A stretch of DNA of 64,000 bases, taken from Bathymodiolus brooksi (lineage: Eukaryota; Mollusca; Bivalvia; Mytilida; Modiolidae). Positions 9,501 to 21,500 of this stretch are shown here, one piece after another; position 1 is the first letter of the stretch, and every line of letters starts with the position of its first letter. A program made the translations under genes and the position numbers. The stretch is from NCBI GenBank assembly GCA_963680875.1, contig OY804584.1:91634031-91698030 (forward strand). The letters run 5' to 3'. The notes below the pieces were generated by a model. That model saw only the letters and a program-made list of their open reading frames with translations, was not told the origin of the DNA and did not search any database.

Positions 9501-12500
9501 AATACTATGAGAAAACACAGCAAAGACACTGCTAGATTAATAAGTGTCTGTTGTGCTCTACCTTTACGGAGATGTCTGCAAAAGTAAATATCTAATAATA
9601 ATATCAAGACAAACAAAAAAAAAGCAAACAGATATTAATTTAGATCATTTATGATGTACCACATATGTCATATAAGACGTGCAAAGCTATTGGTGCTGCA
9701 GTGTATCAACAGAATGGGCTCTAATGCTGCATTCTAACATTATTGGGTTTAATTTTCAGTGAAAGCGTTTTACGATTTTGATTCTTTTGATGGTTAGGAT
9801 TATGTTGTTTAATACTACTTTCAACAATGCTTCAGTTATATTGTGGAGGTAAGTTTTATTGGTGGAGGAAACTGGAGAAAACCACAAAGCTGCCACAAGT
9901 CTCTGACAAACTTGATCACATAATGTTGTATGTTGTATCGAGTACACCTCACCATGAGCGGTTGATTCTTCATATACGTTGTTTGTATAGTTTCTGTGAT
10001 TTTACTTTTATCCCACAATAATACATGTGGATAAGTAATTTTAATATCACGACAAAATAGAGGTCTGATTTACAATTGGTATCTTCAAACTCTTCTTATG
10101 AATTCACCTTACCCTGTGCTGGAGTTGCAGTCCTAAGTATAACTAAATCCATAAGATTGACGGGTATCACTAGTGTACCAAGGACTACTTACTCTGCCGA
10201 AGCACTTGAATTCACTCTCTGGTTGCTAGTTGGGTTCGTGGTGCTCAATATTTAGTTTTCTGTGTAGTGTTATTTAGAATATTGTTTGTCTGTTTGTCCT
10301 TTTTCTTGTGGCCATTGTATTGTTTGTCCGTGGATAACCCATTCGATGGCTTCAAAATTTTTCTAGCTTAGGGACCGACCATTTAACTTGAAGGGGGGGG
10401 GGGGGGGGGGTTATGGTTTTTTGTTTCGTTCCGAAATTTTTTTTCAGACAACACAAGAGTTAGAATATTTATTTTTTTTGTCGCAATATTTTCCCAGAAT
10501 TTAACATTAGGTTATATAACAAAAACTCTGAATCATATTAATTTTCCTCCACCAAAATCAGAATATTTTTTTCAGCAACATTGGGAATCAGAATATTTTT
10601 TTAGGAAAAAACCATAACCCCCCCCCCCCCCCTTTCAAGTTAAATGGCCGTTCCCTTACTTGAACAGGAAGAATGAGAGTATTGTTAATGACAAGCCAGC
10701 TATAGACAGGATCAGACCAATCCAAGTTATTATATTAATCGCCAAGCTATCTACTGATGTATGTTGACCTTGAATATTCTGAAGAAAAAAAATATAATAA
10801 AAGGCATAATTCAAACTGTAATTATATTTTAATCAAATTGTAATCTGATGGATGCAAATATATGGTGAAAATAAACGTTAGAGAAAACCGAAGTGGTGAT
10901 CCAGACTAGACAATCCAGAGCCACAAGTGGAGCAGGAACTGCTTACCCTTTTACCTTTCCGGAGCACCTAAGTTCACACCCGGTATTTAGTGGGGTTCGT
11001 GCTACTCGATCTTTATTTTCATGTATATGTTTTGTAGATCGATGTTTGTCCTTTTGTACTTTTTCTTTTGACCATTGTGTTGTATTTAATCAGTTTGGTT
11101 TACGAATGGATTTATTTCATATAATGATTTCATATAATGAAAAACGTTTTGCTTGTTTTGTTCTGTATGAAATTATGCTAAAAAAACTTTCATTGGCCGT
11201 AATTTTTTTTTCATAATTTAGAAGCGTTATCTTGATTGGTTGCTTTAGATATTGAATTTCGAATGATCCTTCTGGGAATTCTTATCTAAGTATTGCTATA
11301 AGAGGTCTATCTATACATCATTCAATATTAGTTGTTGTCAGTAAAATAAAATTTTCCGTATCCCGTTGTATTATTTTGCTATGTTAATAACTTGGTTTGA
11401 TAACCAGTCGTACATAGTTCACCCTAAATGTGTAACATACCACAATAACAGCAAAGTTTGTTAGGTGATCACAAACACAGACATGGCGTCCATATTCTGT
11501 TCTGTTTAAACTACAACCATTCGTTGCCCATCCACCGGAAGTGTCATGGAGGTCACGATTCCAATATCCACATTCGATATTTTCATTCTCCTATTAGATA
11601 AGAATATTATTGTCACCTTAGTTACCAAAATGAAAAATCTATTGTTCTTACATGATAAAATGTAATTTGTGTTACAGGTAAAAGTCTAAAACCAAATCTA
11701 GTTCCCTAATATGTTTATCCACATCGTCATCTTAACATTACTAGCACTTTAATTATTAATTCAAATGACATTTAATTGCACTGGTTAAACCACCAAGACA
11801 AGTTGGGCATGTTTATATGTCTCGCCCAACAAGCAGACACCCCTGTCTGAAGGGTTGTATGTATCGCTCAACAAGTGGACACCCCTGTCTGAAGGGTTGT
11901 ATGTATCGCTCAACAAGTGGACACCCCTGTCTGAAGGGTTGTATGTATCGCTCAACAAGTGGACATCCCTGTCTGAAGGGTTGTATGTATCGTTCAACAA
12001 GTGGACACCCCTGTCTGAAGGGTTGTATGTCTCGCCCAACAAGTGGACACCCCTGTCTGAAGGGTTGTATGTATCGCTCAACAAGTGGACATCCCTGTCT
12101 GAAGGGTTGTATGTCTCGCCCAACAAGTGGACACCCCTGTCTGAAGGGTTGTATGTATCGCTCAACAAGTGGACACCCCTGTCTGAAGGGTTGCATGTAT
12201 CGCTCAACAAGTGGACACCCCTGTCTGAAGGGTTGTATGTATCGCTCAACAAGTGGACACCCCTGTCTGAAGGGTTGCATGTATCGCTCAACAAGTGGAC
12301 ACCCCTGTCTGAAGGGTTGTATGTCTCGCCCAACAAGTGGACACCCCTGTCTGAAGGGTTGTATGTATCGCTCAACAAGTGGACACCCCTGTCTTAAAGG
12401 TTGTATGTATCGCTCAACAAGTGGACACCCCTGTCTGAAGGGTTGCATGTCTCGCTCAACAAGAGGACACCCCTGTCTGAAGGGTTGTATGTATCGCTCA

Positions 12501-15500
12501 ACAAGTGGACATCGCTGTCTGAAGGGTTGTATGTCTCGCCCAACAAGTGGACACCCCTGTCTGAAGGGTTGTATGTATCGCTCAACAAGTGGACATCCCT
12601 GTCTGAAGGGTTGTATGTATCGCTCAACAAGTGGACATCCCTGTCTGAAGGGTTGTATGTATCGTTCAACAAGTGGACACCCCTGTCTGAAGGGTTGTAT
12701 GTCTCGCCCAACAAGTGGACACCCCTGTCTGAAGGGTTGTATGTATCGCTCAACAAGTGGACATCCCTGTCTGAAGGGTTGTATGTCTCGCCCAACAAGT
12801 GGACATCCCTGTCTGAAGGGTTGTATGCATCGCTCGGCGAAGAAACTACCGTGACACCTGTCAAAACTGAACCATGAATAAAACAGAATCCTGTATAAAC
12901 CGAACTTTAATAAATTCCCAATGTAAGAAATCTTTGTTAAAATTAACTTATATAAAGCGAACACATGTCTATTCCGAACCCAACAGTTGGTCCAAGTGGA
13001 TTCTGTTTAGACAGGGTCCACATTATGTTCTATTTCAACACCATGAGGCGCTATCGACAGTATTGTGGTTTTCATGTTATCAGCACATTGGACAGGTTTA
13101 TAATACATGAAGGTCTCATACACAAAATTCCCATTAATAATATATTTAATTGTAGATTAAATTAAATACGAATTATTCTTATAACTCACAATTCTAGGAA
13201 CAGATTACATTATGAAAAATTCTCCCTGTGAATGTACCAAGTTAAAGCATAACTCATATAGGTATTAATCTTATAACTCACCGTTCGAGGAAAAAACAAG
13301 GTTTGAACCCTATATTCCCCTAGTGAAGTGATAGGAACACCATCCATAGAAAGACTAGCGGCTACCACACGACTATTAGGTAAATATTCCCTGATATCCG
13401 ACCGCACGGAAAACAATTTCAAATTTCTGAAGATATTTAACGTTAATCTTGTCGAGTTGGTCATGCTAGTGAGATCTACAAGGTAAATCAAATAGTTTGA
13501 ACATCATTTAAATTCCTATATTCCAATTTTTAAAATATATATTTTGCGTTTAATTTTTTCTGTAATTTGTTAATTTTTAAAGAAAAGCAGAGGCAGATAC
13601 AAATGCAAGAAACATGTGACATGCATATACAAATTTACCCAGACAAAAGACATTTAATTTACCCAGACAAAAGACATTTTAATTTACCCAGACAAAAGAC
13701 ATTTTAATTTACCCAGACAAAAGACATTTAATTTACCCAGACAAAAGACATTTGAATTTACCCAGACAAAAGACATTTGAATTTACCCAGACAAAAGACA
13801 TTTAATTTATCGAAACAAACATTTTGCATCACTACACTGATATTTCAAGCTCAGTTATAAATGGCAGTCACTTTACATATCTATATTCTTTTTGTGTAGG
13901 GGATAAGAAATTTATGATTGTCTTTTCTATTTTAATACAATATTTCAGATATTTTAGACCACCATTTATACTGGGTTTGTCACCCAAACATCTTCATTTA
14001 TATAAATAACACTTTAAAATCAAAATGACTTGATTATTAGTGTTATTTGGATCTAAAGGATTCACTCTGCCCAATATAGTATTAGATGTATTTAATTTTC
14101 GTGTTTTGAAAAAAAAATATGATTTTTGTGGTTACGTAAATTCGTATACAAAGTCATTATATATATGGGGACAAATATTCGCTGAATTCCTAATTTCCTG
14201 GTTTGATATTATCTATGAAATATCCACGAAATCAGGCATACCACGAATAATAATGAACTCACAGTATACAACATATTCAACAGATACAAAAATGTAATAC
14301 GCTTATTTTGTTACGTTTGTCGTAATCACAATCCCTTTATTTTCCTCTTTCATGATTTCTAATCCGATATTTAACACGAGTGACACGTCGTGTGTCACTG
14401 GTGGATCAGGAACTGCCTACCCTTCCTGTGCACACCATATTTTTAGTGAGGTTCGTATTGTTCAATTTTTTCTGTGTAGTGTTTTGTCGAGCATCGTTCG
14501 ATTTTTTCTATCCTTTTTTTTTTTTACCTTTGTAGTGTATGTCCTTCTTCAAATTAGGGCTTCATCAATATTGAAAAGCCAGGTAATCTAAAAGTATTTG
14601 GGAGCAAATTAAAACCAAAGGACCTAAACAGGTTATCCGAAATTGGCTTAAGGTCACCTATGTTTGAGGTAGGGGAACCTTACTTTTAATTACATTACAT
14701 TATTTAATTATATTGGGAAAAGTAGAAAATATTTTGGAATATGTCGTACATGTTCTTAGTTTGGTAAATAAACCACTTATTGTCGATATTTAGAAAGTGT
14801 TACCGATGTCGATATATAGATAAAGTGCCCACTGTTTCGGATGATATGTTTGATTACTATGAAATAAACGAAATAGTAATGATATTTAAAACACTCACTC
14901 TTTAAGAAATCAACAGGAAGTATAATGGCTGCATTTATCGTTGCTATGGTAACATTTATATACGACATTAAGGTTTGTACAGTACTTTCGGTAAGAGTTT
15001 GGTCGTTGTCATCCTCGATTTGAATTCCAATGGTAGCCGACGACATTGATGATAATTCAAATGTGTCCACCAACATATTTTCTCCACGAAATGTCATGTT
15101 AGTGTCAGTCTGGAGATTGACGTTACGAGATATGGAATCCAAAACTTCTAAAATTCTGCCCATAAATGAAAAAAAGTATTAAAACAACAATTGAAATTTA
15201 CAGTTCCTAAATAATATAATTATGGTTAAAACCAAGGTTACCATTCTTCAGACATATGTGACCGTAGCCGATATTCTGTTAATGCACTATGGTTTCTTGC
15301 TCCTAAAGACTTTTGAACTATTTGGTTTTCCTGTCTTTTTACTTTGAGTGTACATGATGAAGGTTATTCCAGAAACCATCGTGCATACTAAATCATATAG
15401 CTAAGTTTTTATTACAAGCTGCTTGAACGGTATGGACAATGATACCATATGACAATGTCATATCGATATTTCGTGAACAACGGAAAGAGGTAAAATCGAT

Positions 15501-18500
15501 ATCACTAACACAGATACATGACCTCACTCTTACCAGGTTTCGTACATGCACGTCGAAAAAAGGGGCGGGGTTAAGCTAGTTGTATGGGCTTAAGCCGCTC
15601 CTCTTAGTGAAATGATGCTGTTAGTGCAATGCTTATATGCATAATTAGAAAAAAATTGTAGATCATTGTTTGTGCTTTTGTACTTTTTCTTTTGGTCATT
15701 GTGTTGTCTGTCCTTCTTTGATTTACGGCTTCTGATTACCCCTTTGGTATCTTCAAACTTTTCTTAGAAGACTCGGTTAGCCTAATAATTAGAACGTGTA
15801 CCTATTTGTTGCACTTCCATCATTTTGAGCCTCTTTTAATTTCTGTAAGTCTACATTCATTACATTATCAACGATTCCTATAATATCTTTAGTTTCCTGT
15901 AATAACGAGCAGAGTAAGATAATACAAAGGAAATGAATAGTCATAGAACAATAAAAATAATTACGGAGTATCTGTGGCATAGATGACCACGTATAGATAT
16001 TTTTCGTTTGTCGTAATCACAGTCCAATTCTTGCCCCAGTCATGACTTATCACATTGTTTGTTACCAGAGTAACACATGATGGATGCCAATATTGGAGCA
16101 GGGACTGCCTACCCTTCCGAAGCACAACTAATGTCGCAAACTATCAAATGTTTTACAGTTAACTCAATTCTAATGTAATTTCTTATATATAAGCATTAAA
16201 TGTCATTTTCAATTAATTTCACATGTACAGACTACTTGACGGGATCAATGAAATCCTTGACGGGATGAACTGCAAATATCTTATATCGTCCAATCAGGAA
16301 AGGTGTTGCATAAACAAATGCATTATTCTGAGAAAATACTCAGCGTATTGGAACTATATGTACATTATCCTTCGTATTGTGATGTCTGATACGATTATCA
16401 CACAACAACGATGTTCGATTCATCTTTACCTCCAGTTGTTTGTAGGAAAGCTCATGTCTTATTTACGTTGATTATGTTTGTTTGCGCATAGTGGTGTCCA
16501 ACACATATTGTGTTGTGTTTTTCCTTTGTTTGTGTCGTCTATGTTGGTAATATATGTTGTCAGTGTCTCTGGGTTGTCCATTTTTGATTTCCCCTTCGGT
16601 TTTCTCTAATGTTTATTTGGTTGGATGTTTATCGTTTTAGTTTTCTGTGTTGTGCTATTTGTCCTGTGTCTTTTGTCCAATAATTTCAGTGTCTCTGGAT
16701 TGTCTATTCTTGATTGTCCCTTCGGTTTTCTCTAAAGTCTATTTAAACCTTTTATTCAAATTTCAACCTTGTTTTGTTTTTGTGAGTTTGTTGAATTTTT
16801 GTTTAAAGAGGAGATGTGTACATATTTTAAACTTACTGTTATAGTTTCACTAACTGAAGTAACATTTGACATGTGGATCAACACGTCAGCTATACTGAAA
16901 ACATCTATACTAGTCAATATATCTGGTTTAGAAGTGTAAATATTTTAAACCTACCGTTATAGTTTCACTAACTGAAGTAACATTTGACATGTGGATCAAC
17001 ACGTCAGCTATACTGATGACATCTATACTAGTCAATATATCTGGTTTAGAAGTGTAAATATTTTAAACCTACCGTTATAGTTTCACTAACTGAAGTAACA
17101 TTTGACATGTGGATCAACACGTCAGCTATACTGATGACATCTATACTAGTCAATATATCTGGTTTAGAAGTGTAAATATTTTAAACCTACCGTTATAGTT
17201 TCACTAACTGAAGTAACATTTGACATGTGGATCAACACGTCAGCTATACTGATGACATCTATACTAGTCAATATATCTGGTTTAGAAGTGTAAATATTTT
17301 AAACCTACCGTTATAGTTTCACTAACTGAAGTAACATTTGACATGTGGATCAACACGTCAGCTATACTGATAACATCTATACTAGTCAATATATCTGGTT
17401 TAGAAGTGTAAATATTTTAAACTGACCGTTATAGTTTCACTAACTGAAGTAACATTTGATATGTGGATCAACACGTCAGCTATACTGATAACGTCTATAC
17501 TAGTCAATATATCTGGTTTAGAAGTGTAAATATTTTAAACTGACCGTTATAGTTTCACTAACTGAAGTAACATTTGATATGTGGATCAACACGTCAGCTA
17601 TACTGATAACGTCTATACTAGTCAATATATCTGGTTTAGAAGTGTAAATATTTTAAACCTACCGTTATAGTTTCACTAACTGAAGTAAAATTTGACATGT
17701 GGATCAACACGTCAGCTATACTGATGACGTCTATACTAGTCAATATATCTGGTTTAGAAGTGTAAATATTTTAAACCTACCGTTATAGTTTCACTAACTG
17801 AAGTAACATTTGACATGTGGATCAACACGTTAGCTATACTGATAACATCTATACTAGTCAATATATCTGGTTTAGAAGTGTAAATATTTTAAACTGACCG
17901 TTATAGTTTCACTAACTGAAGTAACATTTGACATGTGGATCAACACGTCAGCTATACTGATAACATCTATACTAGTCAATATATCTGGTTTAGAAGTGTA
18001 AATATTTTAAACTGACCGTTATAGTTTCACTAACTGAAGTAACATTTGATATGTGGATCAACACGTCAGCTATACTGATAACATCTATACTAGTCAATAT
18101 ATCTGGTTTAGAAGTGTAAATATTTTAAACTGACCGTTATAGTTTCACTAACTGAAGTAACATTTGACATGTGGATCAACACGTCAGCTATACTGATGAC
18201 GTCTATACTAGTCAATATATCTGGTTTAGAAGTGTAAATATTTTAAACCTACCGTTATAGTTTCACTAACTGAAGTAACATTTGACATGTGGATCAACAC
18301 GTCAGTTATACTGATAACATCTATACTAGTCAATATATCTGGTTTAGAAGTGTAAATATTTTAAACCTACCGTTATAGTTTCACTAACTGAAGTAACATT
18401 TGACATGTGGATCAACACGTCAGCTATACTGATAACATCTATACTAGTCAATATATCTGGTTTAGAAGTGTAAATATTTTAAACTGACCGTTATAGTTTC

Positions 18501-21500
18501 ACTAACTGAAGTAACATTTGACATGTGGATCAACACGTCAGCTATACTGATGACGTCTATACTAGTCAATATATCTGGTTTAGAAGTGTAAATATTTTAA
18601 ACCTACCGTTATAGTTTCACTAACTGAAGTAACATTTGATATGTGGATCAACACGTCAGCTATACTGATGACGTCTATACTAGTCAATATATCTGGTTTA
18701 GAAGTGTAAATATTTTAAACCTACCGTTATAGTTTCACTAACTGAAGTAACATTTGACATGTGGATCAACACGTCAGCTATACTGATAACATCTATACTA
18801 GTCAATATATCTGGTTTAGAAGTGTAAATATTTTAAACTGACCGTTATAGTTTCACTAACTGAAGTAACATTTGATATGTGGATCAACACGTCAGCTATA
18901 CTGATAACGTCTATACTAGTCAATATATCTGGTTTAGAAGTGTAAATATTTTAAACTGACCGTTATAGTTTCACTAACTGAAGTAACATTTGATATGTGG
19001 ATCAACACGTCAGCTATACTGATAACGTCTATACTAGTCAATATATCTGGTTTAGAAGTGTAAATATTTTAAACCTACCATTATAGTTTCACTAACTGAA
19101 GTAAAATTTGACATGTGGATCAACACGTCAGCTATACTGATGACGTCTATACTAGTCAATATATCTGGTTTAGAAGTGTAAATATTTTAAACCTACCGTT
19201 ATAGTTTCACTAACTGAAGTAACATTTGACATGTGGATCAACACGTTAGCTATACTGATAACATCTATACTAGTCAATATATCTGGGTTAGAAGTGTAAA
19301 TATTTTAAACTGACCGTTATAGTTTCACTAACTGAAGTAACATTTGACATGTGGATCAACACGTCAGCTATACTGATAACATCTATACTAGTCAATATAT
19401 CTGGTTTAGAAGTGTAAATATTTTAAACTGACCGTTATAGTTTCACTAACTGAAGTAACATTTGATATGTGGATCAACACGTCAGCTATACTGATAACAT
19501 CTATACTAGTCAATATATCTGGTTTAGAAGTGTAAATATTTTAAACTGACCGTTATAGTTTCACTAACTGAAGTAACATTTGACATGTGGATCAACACGT
19601 CAGCTATACTGATGACGTCTATACTAGTCAATATATCTGGTTTAGAAGTGTAAATATTTTAAACCTACCGTTATAGTTTCACTAACTGAAGTAACATTTG
19701 ACATGTGGATCAACACGTCAGCTATACTGATAACATCTATACTAGTCAATATATCTGGTTTAGAAGTGTAAATATTTTAAACTGACCGTTATAGTTTCAC
19801 TAACTGAAGTAACATTTGACATGTGGATCAACACGTCAGCTATACTGATGACGTCTATACTAGTCAATATATCTGGTTTAGAAGTGTAAATATTTTAAAC
19901 CTACCGTTATAGTTTCACTAACTGAAGTAACATTTGATATGTGGATCAACACGTCAGCTATACTGATGACGTCTATACTAGTCAATATATCTGGTTTAGA
20001 AGTGTAAATATTTTAAACCTACCGTTATAGTTTCACTAACTGAAGTAACATTTGACATGTGGATCAACACGTCAGCTATACTGATGACGTCTATACTAGT
20101 CAATATATCTGGTTTAGAAGTGTAAATATTTTAAACCTACCGTTATAGTTTCACTAACTGAAGTAACATTTGATATGTGGATCAACACGTCAGCTATACT
20201 GATGACGTCTATACTAGTCAATATATCTGGTTTAGAAGTGTAAATATTTTAAACCTACCGTTATAGTTTCACTAACTGAAGTAACATTTGATATGTGGAT
20301 CAACACGTCAGCTATACTGATGACGTCTATACTAGTCAATATATCTGGTTTAGAAGTGTAAATATTTTAAACCTACCGTTATAGTTTCACTAACTGAAGT
20401 AACATTTGATATGTGGATCAACACGTCAGCTATACTGATAACATCTATACTAGTCAATATATCTGGTTTGGATGTAATATCTTTTAGTGTGTCTAATACA
20501 CCTCTAATGTTTCCACTGTCTATTTCTACCTAAAATATACATAAAATGAAAAAAACCCCATACAAATAAGACACTGTCGGAACAATTCCCATTTCCAATA
20601 GAAAAATCGTACAAATAGGCCTAATTGATTGCCCTAACACACATACTTATAATTGTTCTCTTTCCTGGCTTGGTACAGGAACCTTTTTCTATATTAACCA
20701 TAAAGGAAGAAAGTTACACACAAATGGTTGTCAATCTCACCCCTCCATCGACATCATTATCAATTACGACATGTGATAATCAGGAGCAGGAACAACTTAT
20801 CCTTCAGAAGCTCTAAAATCCAATCGAAAAAGCGTAAAACATGTTAAGATGCACTCGTTCATGTAAACATAATTTTTTAATCTTTTCTTTTCCGTTTATA
20901 TCCTACCAAAAGAGCTGAAATAACGACCAAGCATAATTGAAACGTTCACATACCATAGTAAGATTTCTTAAAATCTCTGTCACATTTGACGTTGCTAAGT
21001 CTGTAAAGATACATCTGGGATTAACGACAGCGTTAACTAGCTGTGTTGGTCGTCCTATTCCTCCGACACAATCAGCTGTTGCTAAAGGCTTCTTATCTTA
21101 TAGAAAGAAAAAGAGAGAAAAAGAATAGAAAACATTATAAATTGTAAAATTAAAAACCAACGACAAAGAAAACAAATATTTGATCTAAATAAAGACAAAA
21201 CTTGAAAAAAGCTTGCAAATATATGTCCATTAGGATATATTTTGTAACATGTCTTCTGGTATTAAAACAATATTTAATTTGAATTTGTAGCTAATCTACA
21301 CACTCAGAAGTAAGCGTTCCTGCTCCATTAAGGGTACACGAGCACTGGTTATGGACTAGAACATATACGTAATTTGAGAAAAGAAACCAGTCACATTAGA
21401 CGACTTCTTCTACACTCTACGCTTTCTTACAGACGCCAGTTTAAACTACATACATTTTTTTGGGATCATTTATGTATAGCCTAGCAAGTAAAATTGATAT

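Noticed and set aside
11785..12964. Overlapping 14-residue-repeat open frames on both strands
   Set aside because: Same cause: a 42-bp unit without stops. The array lies in an intron whose flanking exons join in phase without it.
15898..15980. Hydrophobic N-terminal extension before the exon at 15802, resembling a signal peptide
   Set aside because: The acceptor TTATTACAG separates it from the exon, and the exon joins in phase to the upstream GAIN exon, so the hydrophobic stretch is intronic.
20937..21128. Plus-strand open frame over the receptor exon at 20954
   Set aside because: It is the antisense shadow of a minus-strand exon supported by splice sites and phase.
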